Source: Ruminococcus sp.
GTDB taxonomy: Bacteria; Bacillota; Clostridia; Oscillospirales; Acutalibacteraceae
DNA: 64,000 nucleotides
Assembly: GCA_017457955.1 (NCBI GenBank)
Contig: JAFTGL010000009.1
Location: forward strand, 248,001 to 312,000
Direction: 5' to 3'
How positions within the stretch are numbered: the first letter of the stretch is position 1; each line of letters begins with the position of its first letter. The notes beneath the pieces are model-generated. The model made no database searches and was not told the DNA's origin. It saw only the letters and a program-made list of their open reading frames with translations. Made by a program: the position numbers and the translations under genes. Of this stretch, positions 36,520 through 45,014 are shown piece by piece.

Positions 36520-37218
36520 TTATTTCTTTCTGCGAATCAAAATGATCGGAGTCGTCTGGTGATCCTGTCCGCAGGGGTTGTCCGCGATCAGACCGAGGAG
36601 CTCTTCTTCGCTCAGGGTGATGTCGGAGGAATAGCCGAGCACTTCCTGACCAAGGTCGTTCGCGTCGACGATCATGCAGGACATGCCGAGCTTTTCTTTG
36701 ATCTCGTCGCAGACGCCGGAGGGATTCTCGGGATTCTCGATACCGATATCGCGGTACTCAGCCCAGACATGGTCATAGAAGCCGTCGAGACCCGCTACCT
36801 CGGAGCCGACGATCTCATAGAACACGCCGCGCTTGCCGAAGAGCTTGCATACGCCGCCCGCAAGGGACGCCCAAAGCACGCGGGGCAAACCGACCTTGGA
36901 GATCGCGTACTGCATTTTGATGGTCTCGCCTACGCCGACGCCGGTGTCGGGATGGGAAGCAAACTTTGAAAGGAATTTCGCCCAGAAACCGATCTTCAGA
37001 TCCTCGCGCTTGACGACGCGGTTCTGGCACAGCGCGATGATCTTCTCGGAAGAGGATACGATATCGCCTTCCTCGTACAGCGGGGATACGTACTTTTTGA
37101 ATATCTCGATATAATCCTCGCCCTGCTGAACAAAATGCGTTTTGATCGCGTGGCGCATATAGGTGACGCCGTTAACGGTAATCTCAACCTTTTTGCCTTC
37201 GTTTGCAACAAATTCCAT
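36520..37218 (-). CDS. CofE-like (F420-0:glutamate ligase family) protein
   Basis: A 232-residue protein resembling the F420-0:L-glutamate ligase family (PF01996). Signatures are EEGDIVSSSEKIIALCQNRVV near residue 50 and GVGVGET near 94. That family makes amide bonds with GTP or ATP. I see no other F420 synthesis genes, so the substrate is probably not F420. It is the first gene of a three-gene cassette: the racemase-like gene follows after 11 bases and ATP-grasp after that. Its exact start and function remain inferred. Confidence 0.7.
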   Translation of the reverse strand: MEFVANEGKKVEITVNGVTYMRHAIKTHFVQQGEDYIEIFKKYVSPLYEEGDIVSSSEKIIALCQNRVVKREDLKIGFWAKFLSKFASHPDTGVGVGETIKMQYAISKVGLPRVLWASLAGGVCKLFGKRGVFYEIVGSEVAGLDGFYDHVWAEYRDIGIENPENPSGVCDEIKEKLGMSCMIVDANDLGQEVLGYSSDITLSEEELLGLIADNPCGQDHQTTPIILIRRKK

Positions 37219-37397
37219 GATTTCACCTCATAAGGTAGCATTTTTACAAAATATATGATATACTGATTTCTGCAATACAAGATATATTGTTCAGGTAAAA
37301 ACAATATACACACGCATATATGAGTATTATAAGATAATTTGCGGAAAAATTCAACAGTAGAATTACCGATATTATCATTTTCACACAAGGGATTATT

Positions 37398-39596
37398 ATG
37401 ACTAATAACGAACAGCTTTTTGAAATAAACGGTCAGGTGGAGAGCGTTATCTACCGCAATGAGGAAAACGGCTATACCGTACTGGAGCTCAGCGGAGATG
37501 AAGCGCTGATCACCGCTACGGGCATCATGCCGCTGGTCAGCGTCGGCGAGAGCGTCAAGCTCTTCGGCGTTTTCAAGAACCACGCCACCTACGGCGAGCA
37601 GTTCGCGGTATCCGCTTTTGAACGCTCCATGCCCGAGAACCTCGACGGTATCCTCAAATATCTCTCGAGCGGTGCGATCAAAGGGATCGGTCCCTCGACA
37701 GCCCGCAGACTGGTGCTGGAATTTGGCTCAGATACATTGAATGTCCTGGAAAATGATCCTTTACGTGTTGCTAAATTAAAATCTATTTCTCTCAAAAAAG
37801 CTCTTGAAATCAGTAAGCAATTAAAAGCAGCAATTGGCATCCGCGAGCTGATGGTCTACCTCGCGGCCTACTCCGTCTCAGCGAACGCCGCGGTGCGTAT
37901 CTGGAAAAAATACGGCAACAACGCGATCGTCGCGATCGAGGAGAATCCCTATGTGCTGTGTGAAGAAGGCTTCGGCATTTCCTTTGAGACTGCCGACATG
38001 ATCGCCCTCGCGCAGAACACCCCTCAGGACGCGCGCGTCCGCGTGCGCGCCGCTCTGGCTTTTGTCTTAAAGCACAATCAGCTCAACGGGCACACCTGTC
38101 TGCCGATGAATAAGCTGATCGAGGCGACAGCAGGTCTCCTGGAGATAGAGCCCGTATCCTGTGAAGCGGCATTAAAAGAGATGACAGACGACAATTCGCT
38201 GATCTGCGAGACGCTCGACGAAAAGGAATTCATCTTCCTGCCGTCGCTGTATAACGGTGAGACATACATTGCCGCCCGTATGAAAATGCTGCTGCGCTAT
38301 CCCGCGCCCGCGATCGACGGCGCACAGGAAAAGATCGCGGCTGTTGAAAAAGAAACAGGGATCGAATATGCCGACTTGCAGAAAAAGGCGATCTCTGACG
38401 CGCTGACCACAGGTCTGCTGATCCTGACAGGCGGTCCCGGCACGGGCAAAACCACGACCCTCAACGCCATCATCCGCCTGCTCAAAGAAAGCGGTCAGAA
38501 GGTATCCCTATGCGCTCCGACAGGCAGAGCAGCCCAGCGCATGACTGCCGTCACAGGCGTAGAAGCGAAAACCATCCACCGCATGCTCGAGGTCAGCTAC
38601 GATATCGAGGACAAGCCTGTTTTCAAGCGCAATGAACGCAATCTGCTGAACACCGACGCGCTGATCGTGGATGAGGTCAGCATGGTCGACACCGCCCTGC
38701 TCGAAAGCCTCATGCGCGCCCTGCCCCTCTCCTGCCGTCTGATCCTGGTCGGCGACAGCAATCAGCTCCCATCTGTCGGCGCGGGAAACGTTCTCCACGA
38801 CCTGATCGCATCCGACATCATCCCCGTGGTCACGCTCAACGAGATCTTCCGACAGTCCATGCAGAGCCTGATCGTCACTAACGCCCATAAGATCATACAG
38901 GGCGTCATGCCCGATATCCGTGTGCGGGACAACGACTTTTTCTTCATGCCCGACTACAATCAGGAGAGTATCGCCGCTACCGTCGGTGATCTCTGCGCCC
39001 GCAGGCTGAAAAACGCCTACGGCTATAACCTGCACGAAAATATTCAGGTGCTTTCCCCCACCCGCAAGGGCGTTTTGGGCACTTATGAGTTGAACAACCG
39101 CTTACAGGCACTGGTTAACCCCAATCCATCCCGCGGAGTAAAGGTCGGATTTTACACGCTCTATGAAGGCGACAAAGTCATGCAGAGCCGCAATAACTAC
39201 GATATCCTGTGGAACAAGGACAGCGGCGAATACGGCGAGGGCGTATTCAACGGCGATATCGGTGTGATGATCGAAGTCAACAACGCGTCCAAAATCTATA
39301 AGGTGCGCTTTGACGACCGAATCGCCACCTATGACCACGAAAGCGTCGGCGACCTTGAGTTAGCCTATGCCTGTACCGTCCACAAAAGTCAGGGCAACGA
39401 ATTCGACTGCGTGATCCTGCCGATGTTCCGCGGAGCGCCGCAGCTGATGTACCGCAACCTGCTGTACACCGCTGTCACCCGCGCGAAGAAAATGCTTATT
39501 ATCATCGGCGACGAAAGCGCTTTGCGCTATATGGTAGAAAACAACCGCCGTATCGGACGCTATACGGGACTGAAAACATTCTTGATGAGGGATTGA
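37398..39596 (+). CDS. recD2: ATP-dependent RecD2-type DNA helicase
   Basis: A 732-residue SF1B helicase. An N-terminal OB-like and helix-hairpin-helix region (GIGPSTARRLV near residue 98) precedes the motor. Walker A is GGPGTGKTTT and Walker B is DEVSMVD. The motif VI region reads AYACTVHKSQGNEFD and TRAKK. It has 5'-3' unwinding activity in DNA repair when acting without RecBC. The length is typical of the RecD2 form. comF starts one base after it. Confidence 0.95.
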   Translation: MTNNEQLFEINGQVESVIYRNEENGYTVLELSGDEALITATGIMPLVSVGESVKLFGVFKNHATYGEQFAVSAFERSMPENLDGILKYLSSGAIKGIGPSTARRLVLEFGSDTLNVLENDPLRVAKLKSISLKKALEISKQLKAAIGIRELMVYLAAYSVSANAAVRIWKKYGNNAIVAIEENPYVLCEEGFGISFETADMIALAQNTPQDARVRVRAALAFVLKHNQLNGHTCLPMNKLIEATAGLLEIEPVSCEAALKEMTDDNSLICETLDEKEFIFLPSLYNGETYIAARMKMLLRYPAPAIDGAQEKIAAVEKETGIEYADLQKKAISDALTTGLLILTGGPGTGKTTTLNAIIRLLKESGQKVSLCAPTGRAAQRMTAVTGVEAKTIHRMLEVSYDIEDKPVFKRNERNLLNTDALIVDEVSMVDTALLESLMRALPLSCRLILVGDSNQLPSVGAGNVLHDLIASDIIPVVTLNEIFRQSMQSLIVTNAHKIIQGVMPDIRVRDNDFFFMPDYNQESIAATVGDLCARRLKNAYGYNLHENIQVLSPTRKGVLGTYELNNRLQALVNPNPSRGVKVGFYTLYEGDKVMQSRNNYDILWNKDSGEYGEGVFNGDIGVMIEVNNASKIYKVRFDDRIATYDHESVGDLELAYACTVHKSQGNEFDCVILPMFRGAPQLMYRNLLYTAVTRAKKMLIIIGDESALRYMVENNRRIGRYTGLKTFLMRD

Positions 39597-39597
39597 T

Positions 39598-40269
39598 ATG
39601 GAAGTGATCCGCACCTTAACAGCGCTGGTCTTCTCCGAGCGCTGTCCGTACTGCAACGATCCGGTCGAACCGTGCGAGATCGCCTGTCCTGCCTGTTATG
39701 ACAAGCTCCAAAGAAAACATCTCGCGATCAAAGGCGGCGCGAGGGGCTTTCGCTGTGTATCGTCCTTTGTTTATGACGGCAAGGTGCGAAGGATGGTACT
39801 GCGTCTGAAGTATCATGACCGTATCCAATATATCCCACAAATCACAGGGATCCTTGCCGACGATATTATCGGCGCATACGGAGAGAAAGCCTTCGACCTT
39901 ATCACCGCCGTGCCTATGCACTCCCGCGATTTAAAGAAGCGCGGGTACAATCAATCGGAGCTTTTGGCAAAGTCGCTTGGCAAAAGTCTCGGTATTCCCT
40001 ATCACGATACTATCCTCAAAGTCAAGCGCACCAAAAAGCAGCACAAGCTGAAATATCAGGAGCGCAAAACCAATCTGAACGGCGCGTTCGCCTTGATCGA
40101 CAAAGACCTTATCAGGGACAAGTCCGTCCTTATCATCGACGACATCGTCACCAGCGGCTACACCTTGGGCAAGTGCTGTAAGGCGCTGAGCAAAGGAAAA
40201 CCGAAGCTGATCTGCTGTGCCACTATCGCCAACGCTCAGCACAAATATCCCGAGTCTTCCGTCATATAA
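39598..40269 (+). CDS. comF: ComF-family phosphoribosyltransferase-like protein
   Basis: A 223-residue protein with the ComF pattern. An N-terminal zinc finger (CPYCNDPVEPCEIACPAC) and a PRPP-binding motif VLIIDDIVTSGYTLG are present, as is KRTKKQHKL. The family takes part in natural transformation, converting captured DNA in the cytosol. It follows recD2 by one base, a pairing that fits DNA uptake or repair. No other competence genes are in the window. Confidence 0.88.
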   Translation: MEVIRTLTALVFSERCPYCNDPVEPCEIACPACYDKLQRKHLAIKGGARGFRCVSSFVYDGKVRRMVLRLKYHDRIQYIPQITGILADDIIGAYGEKAFDLITAVPMHSRDLKKRGYNQSELLAKSLGKSLGIPYHDTILKVKRTKKQHKLKYQERKTNLNGAFALIDKDLIRDKSVLIIDDIVTSGYTLGKCCKALSKGKPKLICCATIANAQHKYPESSVI

Positions 40270-40273
40270 GCTA

Positions 40274-40302
40274 TTGAAATTGTCAGGATTCTTGTATATA
40301 AT
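40274..40302 (+). promoter_or_regulatory. Promoter of the MreB-like gene
   Basis: TTGAAA (40274-40279), 17-base spacer, TATAAT (40297-40302), 30 bases before the start codon. Confidence 0.8.
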
Positions 40303-40331
40303 AATCTCACAGAAACCAAAAGGAGAAACAT

Positions 40332-41345
40332 ATGGATATCGCTTTAGATTTAGGTACAGCCAACTCGCGGCTGCGCGTCAATAATCAGGAGAACGCCATC
40401 GACCAGCCGTCGGTGATCGCATACAACAAGGATAACAATGAGATCCTCGCGGTCGGCGAGGAAGCATATGCCATGCTCGGCAGAACGTCTGCGAAAATCA
40501 ACGTCGTATTCCCCTTGGAAGGCGGCGTCATCGCAGAGTCGGGACTGGTCGAAGAACTGGTCAACATCTTCATGGCGGAGGTCTGCACCAGCCGCGTCGT
40601 CATGCCCCGTGTCGTCGCCTGCATCCCCGGCGAGATCACCGAGGTCGAAAAACGCGCGATCGTCGGTGCGATTTCGAGCTTCGGCGTCAGACGCGTCCTG
40701 TTGATAGAAGCCGCGAAAGCCGCCGCGTTCGGCAGCGGACTGGACATCATGACGCCCCACGGCTGTATGGTGGTCGATATGGGCGCGGGCACTATTGATA
40801 TCGCGGTCATGTCGCTGGGCGGCATGTCGGTCAGCAAGACCATCAAGACCGCAGGCAACGCGATGGATGAAGAGATCATCAAGTATGTCCGCCGCAAGCA
40901 CGGGCTGATCATCGGCAAGGCGATGGCGAAATCCTGCAAAGAAGCGGTCGCCAGCGTTTCAACGCCCGAAACGGAGCTGACCTTCCGACTGAAAGGCAGA
41001 GACTCCCTGCGCGGACTCCCCCGCGCGGTACAGGTCACTTCCACCGAGATCGCGGAGGCTGTCAGCGACATTGCGAACACCATCCTTAACGCCGTGATCG
41101 ACGTTCTGGAGGACACGCCGCCCGAGCTGCTCGGCGACATCCAGATGGACGGTATCATGCTGACAGGCGGTCTTTCCCAGATCATCGGCATGAAAGAACT
41201 GCTCGAAAAAGAGACAGGGATCGCGGTACATATCGCAAAGAACCCCTCTGACAGCGTCGTCGCGGGCTGCTTCAAGGCGACAAAGTTTATCGAAGAAGCC
41301 GAAGCCCAGCGTGCAAACCTCAACCCGCTGATGACGGTTTATTAA
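40332..41345 (+). CDS. MreB-family actin-like protein
   Basis: A 337-residue bacterial actin homologue. The nucleotide-binding motifs are DLGTANSRL at the start, VVDMGAGTIDIAVMS in the middle and GIMLTGGLSQI near the C-terminus. It patterns the rod-shape peptidoglycan machinery. It stands alone rather than in the mreBCD cluster, so it could be a paralogue such as Mbl or MreBH. A strong terminator follows. AAAGGAGAA lies before the ATG. Confidence 0.93.
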   Translation: MDIALDLGTANSRLRVNNQENAIDQPSVIAYNKDNNEILAVGEEAYAMLGRTSAKINVVFPLEGGVIAESGLVEELVNIFMAEVCTSRVVMPRVVACIPGEITEVEKRAIVGAISSFGVRRVLLIEAAKAAAFGSGLDIMTPHGCMVVDMGAGTIDIAVMSLGGMSVSKTIKTAGNAMDEEIIKYVRRKHGLIIGKAMAKSCKEAVASVSTPETELTFRLKGRDSLRGLPRAVQVTSTEIAEAVSDIANTILNAVIDVLEDTPPELLGDIQMDGIMLTGGLSQIIGMKELLEKETGIAVHIAKNPSDSVVAGCFKATKFIEEAEAQRANLNPLMTVY

Positions 41346-41358
41346 TACAGTTGTAAAG

Positions 41359-41393
41359 AATGCTCACGGCAAACCACCGTGAGCATTTGTTTT
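41359..41393 (+). terminator. Terminator of the MreB-like gene
   Basis: Stem ATGCTCACGG / CCGTGAGCAT with a 7-base loop, followed by TTGTTTTATC. It can serve the converging SDR gene too. Confidence 0.85.
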
Positions 41394-42150
41394 ATCGTTC
41401 GTTTTTTCTGCGCTGGAAGCCGTAGGCGATTTTCAGCAGACCCTTTTCCGACAGGAATTTGCGGAAGAACAAGCCTGTTTTCATCATCGCGCCGGGAATG
41501 ATGATCAGCTTGCCTTTCAGCGCGCCGTCGATCGCGGTGCGGGCGCACATCTCGGACGAAATGCCGTCGACGGCGAATTTCACCTTTGCTACCCGATTGA
41601 ACTCGGTGTTCACGGGTCCAGGGCACAGCACGGATATTTTCACATGACTACCCTTGCGGCGCAGTTCCTCATAGATTGCTTCGCTCAGACGCAGCACGTA
41701 ATTCTTCGTCGCGTAGTAGGTCGACAGCAGAGGTCCCGACATAAAGCCCGCGGACGACGCGACGTTCAGGATGATCCCGCTGTCACGCTCTGTAAAATCG
41801 CGCAGAAACAGCTTTGTCAGGATATGCACCGCGCGGATATTGACGTCGATCATGTTCAGCTCTGTATCGAGGTTGGTCTTGATGAATTCTCCCGCAAGCC
41901 CGAATCCCGCGTTATTGATCAGCATGTCGATCTTTTCATCCTTCACCCGCTCATACAGCGCATAGCAATCCTCTGCTCTTCCGACGTCGAGGACGATACA
42001 TTGAACATTGACGGTATCCAGTTCCTCTTTCAGATCTCTGATCCTGTCCTCACGCCTTGCGACGAGGATCAGATCCCAACCCATTTTAGCCAGATATCGC
42101 GCCATATCTCTGCCGATACCCGACGACGCGCCTGTGATCAAAGCCTTCAT
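41392..42150 (-). CDS. Short-chain dehydrogenase/reductase
   Basis: A 252-residue classical SDR with GASSGIGRDMA near the start (nucleotide binding), NNAGFGL, the active-site triad region SSAGF...YYATK and a C-terminal extension ending in basic residues (FQRRKNER). The substrate is unknown; the C-terminal region suggests membrane association, as in ketoacyl or sphinganine-type reductases. The gene is transcribed alone, converging with the MreB-like gene. ATG 42150 is chosen; an ATG six bases upstream is possible. Confidence 0.9.
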   Translation of the reverse strand: MKALITGASSGIGRDMARYLAKMGWDLILVARREDRIRDLKEELDTVNVQCIVLDVGRAEDCYALYERVKDEKIDMLINNAGFGLAGEFIKTNLDTELNMIDVNIRAVHILTKLFLRDFTERDSGIILNVASSAGFMSGPLLSTYYATKNYVLRLSEAIYEELRRKGSHVKISVLCPGPVNTEFNRVAKVKFAVDGISSEMCARTAIDGALKGKLIIIPGAMMKTGLFFRKFLSEKGLLKIAYGFQRRKNER

Positions 42151-42204
42151 AATCATCACATCCTGTACTGTAATTATTATGTCTAGAATTTTACAACTTA
42201 TCGC

Positions 42205-42233
42205 TTGCTTTTGTCAACCGTTTCCTATACAAT
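42205..42233 (+). promoter_or_regulatory. Promoter of the MscS gene
   Basis: TTGCTT (42205-42210), 17-base spacer, TACAAT (42228-42233), 31 bases before the start codon. Confidence 0.65.
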
Positions 42234-42263
42234 AATGATATTGTTTTCACGGGAGTTGATAGC

Positions 42264-43085
42264 ATGGAAGAAGCGTTGAGCTTTTGGGAAACGCTGAAAA
42301 AAAGTATCATCGAATTCCTACCGCAGTTGGTCGCCGCACTGATCATCACGGGAGTTGGCGTCTTAATCGCGTTCATCGTTGTGCGTATCGCAAAAAAAGC
42401 GATGGAGAAGCATAAGGTCGACTCATCTCTGTCAGCCTTTATCTGTAAGGCTGTGCGGATCCTCATCTACATCATGACGCTGTTCTCGGCGTTATCCGCA
42501 TTAAAAATCTCTACCGCGGGGCTGGTCGCGTTCTTTTCAACAGCAGCCGCCGCAATTGCCTTAGCTTTGCAGGATCGGCTCAACGATATCGCCAGCGGTA
42601 TCGTGATTCTGTTCACAAGACCCTTTGTCACAGGCGATTTCATCGAGTTTGACAAGTATCAGGGCTATGTGCAGAAAATCGACATCATGCACACCAACAT
42701 CATGACCTATGACCGCACCAACGTCATCATCCCCAACTCCGTTATCTCCGCGGCACAGGTGAACAACCATACCGCCCAGCCTGTCGTCAGGGTGCAGGTC
42801 GTCGTCCCGATCCCGTACGAAGCAGACGTCAAAGCGGTCAAGGAGATCCTTTATCAGGTGCTCAAAGAAACCGATCTTTTAGTACGTGACGAAACGCACG
42901 CCGACTCGGTCAACCTCGAAAAGTTCGGCGACAGCGCGCTGGAATTTACCGTCCGCTGTTTCTGCGACTTCAAGGACTACTGGACAGTCTACTACAGCGT
43001 GACGCAAAATGTGAAAGAAGCGCTGGACAAAAACGGCGTCACCATCCCGTTCAATCAGCTCGACGTCCATATCAAAAACGACTGA
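42264..43085 (+). CDS. MscS-type mechanosensitive channel
   Basis: A 273-residue channel with three N-terminal transmembrane helices (about 18-40, 62-80, 85-110). The pore helix region is TAAAAIALALQDRLNDIASGIVIL, followed by the beta domain (DFIEFDKYQGYVQKIDIMHTNI; IPNSVI) and a cytosolic alpha/beta end. It opens under membrane tension to protect against hypo-osmotic shock. It is divergently transcribed from the SDR gene. Confidence 0.95.
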   Translation: MEEALSFWETLKKSIIEFLPQLVAALIITGVGVLIAFIVVRIAKKAMEKHKVDSSLSAFICKAVRILIYIMTLFSALSALKISTAGLVAFFSTAAAAIALALQDRLNDIASGIVILFTRPFVTGDFIEFDKYQGYVQKIDIMHTNIMTYDRTNVIIPNSVISAAQVNNHTAQPVVRVQVVVPIPYEADVKAVKEILYQVLKETDLLVRDETHADSVNLEKFGDSALEFTVRCFCDFKDYWTVYYSVTQNVKEALDKNGVTIPFNQLDVHIKND

Positions 43086-43144
43086 ACCTATGAAGCGGCT
43101 GCTGTTGCGACCGCTTTTCTGCTATAAGAATCTGATACCATTAC

Positions 43145-43173
43145 TTGACTTGTCGGACAGAAAGTATTATTAT
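43145..43173 (+). promoter_or_regulatory. Promoter of pncB
   Basis: TTGACT (43145-43150), 17-base spacer, TATTAT (43168-43173) on the plus strand. Confidence 0.75.
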
Positions 43174-43228
43174 TTTAGTTAATGTCGGCGCTTCATACCA
43201 AAAAATGCCGACCGAAAGGAAACATAAA

Positions 43229-44425
43229 ATGAAATTCGATCCGATCGTCATATCCCTGCTGGATACCGACCTGTACAAATTCAATATGGATCAGGTCATC
43301 TTCCACAAGCATACAGATCTGTGCGGCAAATACTATTTCAAGTGCCGCAATACGGATGTCCGCTTCACTCCCGAAATGCTCAGCGAGATCAACGCCCAGA
43401 TCGACCACCTCTGCACCCTGCGCTTCCGCAAGGACGAGCTGGATTATCTGCGCTCCATCCGCTTCATCAAGAACGACTATGTCGAGTTCCTGCGCCTGTG
43501 GAGACCGATCCGCGAGTATGTCACCACCGAGCTGAGCGGGGACGGAGAGCTGTCCATCATCGTGGACGGTCCTCTGTTCTCAGCCATGCAGTTCGAGATC
43601 CATCTGCTCGAGATCGTCAACGAGGTCTACTTCCGCATGTCCTATGACTACGATACGCTGTTAAAATCAGCGGAAGAAAAGCTCAACGCCAAGATCGAGG
43701 CGCTGAACAACGGCACCTACACCTTCAAATTCGCCGAGTTCGGCTGCCGCCGCAGACTCTCGCGCGAGTGGGAGGACGTCGTGGTACGGAGACTGTCGAC
43801 CGAGACGGACAAGTGTATCGGCACCTCGAACGTCTATCTCGCGATGAAATACAACCTCACCCCCATCGGCACCTACGCGCATGAGTTCGTGCAGATGTAT
43901 CAGGGCATCGACCGCTATCCCCTCGCCTACACCAACCACTATGCCCTGCGCGACTGGTACGACGAGTACGACGGCGACAACGGTACCGCGCTGACCGACA
44001 CCATCACCACCGATCTGTTCCTGCTCGACTTCAACCGCTCTAACGTCAACAACTACAGCGGCGTCCGCCACGATTCGGGCGATCCGTATGAGTGGGGCGA
44101 AAAGATCATCAAACACTACGAGAGCTACGGCGTAGACCCGCGCACAAAGCAGCTGCTCTTTTCCGACGGTCTCGACTTTGACCGTGCCCAGAAGCTGTAT
44201 GACCACTTCAAGGACAGAGCAATTGTCGCCTTCGGTATCGGAACCTTTGTTTCCAACGATACCTGCGCCGACCCGCTGAACATCGTCATCAAGCTCCAGT
44301 ACGTCAACGACAAGCCCGTCGCGAAGCTCTCCGATAACCCCGAAAAGAGCATGTGTCATGACGAATCGTATCTCAAGTACCTCAAGCGTTCCGTCGCGTT
44401 CCGACTGAACCGCGAATCACTTTAA
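43229..44425 (+). CDS. pncB: Nicotinate phosphoribosyltransferase
   Basis: A 398-residue enzyme that makes nicotinate mononucleotide from nicotinate and PRPP for NAD salvage. Family signatures are LLDTDLYKFNMDQ at the start, AEFGCRRRLSREWEDVVV, GTSNVYLAMKY, TYAHEFVQMYQ and RHDSGDPYEWGEKIIKHYE. The ATG at 43229 has AAAGGAA seven bases upstream; the frame extends back over the promoter. The strong terminator after it also serves the converging lipoprotein gene. Confidence 0.96.
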   Translation: MKFDPIVISLLDTDLYKFNMDQVIFHKHTDLCGKYYFKCRNTDVRFTPEMLSEINAQIDHLCTLRFRKDELDYLRSIRFIKNDYVEFLRLWRPIREYVTTELSGDGELSIIVDGPLFSAMQFEIHLLEIVNEVYFRMSYDYDTLLKSAEEKLNAKIEALNNGTYTFKFAEFGCRRRLSREWEDVVVRRLSTETDKCIGTSNVYLAMKYNLTPIGTYAHEFVQMYQGIDRYPLAYTNHYALRDWYDEYDGDNGTALTDTITTDLFLLDFNRSNVNNYSGVRHDSGDPYEWGEKIIKHYESYGVDPRTKQLLFSDGLDFDRAQKLYDHFKDRAIVAFGIGTFVSNDTCADPLNIVIKLQYVNDKPVAKLSDNPEKSMCHDESYLKYLKRSVAFRLNRESL

Positions 44426-44443
44426 AATCTAATATACGCAAAA

Positions 44444-44472
44444 AAGCGGACAGGATCTCCTGTCCGCTTCAT
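44444..44472. terminator. Bidirectional terminator between pncB and the lipoprotein gene
   Basis: A perfect 12-bp stem AAGCGGACAGGA / TCCTGTCCGCTT with a two-base loop, with A/T tracts on both sides. Confidence 0.85.
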
Positions 44473-44482
44473 TTATGCAGTT

Positions 44483-44986
44483 TTATTCTGCAACAGGGAT
44501 CTCCTGTTCGGGTACGGTGAAGCCGTCTCCGACATACACGTAATACACGGTTTCATCAGAACCGTCTGTCGTCTGAAAGCCGAGATACCATGCCTCACGG
44601 TTGCGCAAAAATCTCTGCTCCTGCGAAACGCACTTGTACCCGCCGCTGACAACGCCTTCATCAAACGCCTGCTGTGTCGCGGCTTGGAGAGTCATTCCCG
44701 CATATTGATCGTCGCTTTTGGACTCGGGTTCCTCTATTGCGGCAGCGGTCTCAGCCTGTCCACTCACGATTTCATTGTCCTGACCTGCGGTCTCGCCTTG
44801 AACAGTCTCTTCCTCCTGCGGCGTTTTCTCCGCGCCGATCGGAGAAACTGTCGACTGAGCAATCGTAGCTTCTGTCGTCTCTGTCGCACCGATTGTCGGG
44901 GCGTCAGTCTGCTTTTTACAGGCTGTAAAAATCACACAGGTCACCGTCAGCGTTAACGCCGTTAAAGCGCATATGATCCTCTTCAT
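44483..44986 (-). CDS. Predicted lipoprotein of unknown function
   Basis: A 167-residue protein. The signal peptide ends in the lipobox-like FTAC with Cys23, so Lgt (14 kb) should modify it. A low-complexity acidic/Thr/Ala linker (about 27-92) leads to a C-terminal domain of about 70 residues (YAGMTLQAATQQAFDEGVVSGG...YYVYVGDGFTVPEQEI). I recognise no named family. It has its own transcript, upstream of which lies the CotH-dockerin gene. Confidence 0.75.
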   Translation of the reverse strand: MKRIICALTALTLTVTCVIFTACKKQTDAPTIGATETTEATIAQSTVSPIGAEKTPQEEETVQGETAGQDNEIVSGQAETAAAIEEPESKSDDQYAGMTLQAATQQAFDEGVVSGGYKCVSQEQRFLRNREAWYLGFQTTDGSDETVYYVYVGDGFTVPEQEIPVAE

Positions 44987-45014
44987 TTTCGTTATCCTTT
45001 GCGTATCTGAAAAA

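Noticed and set aside
36520-37218. F420 cofactor synthesis from the CofE-like gene.
   Set aside because: No other F420 gene is in the window and the neighbours suggest a different substrate.
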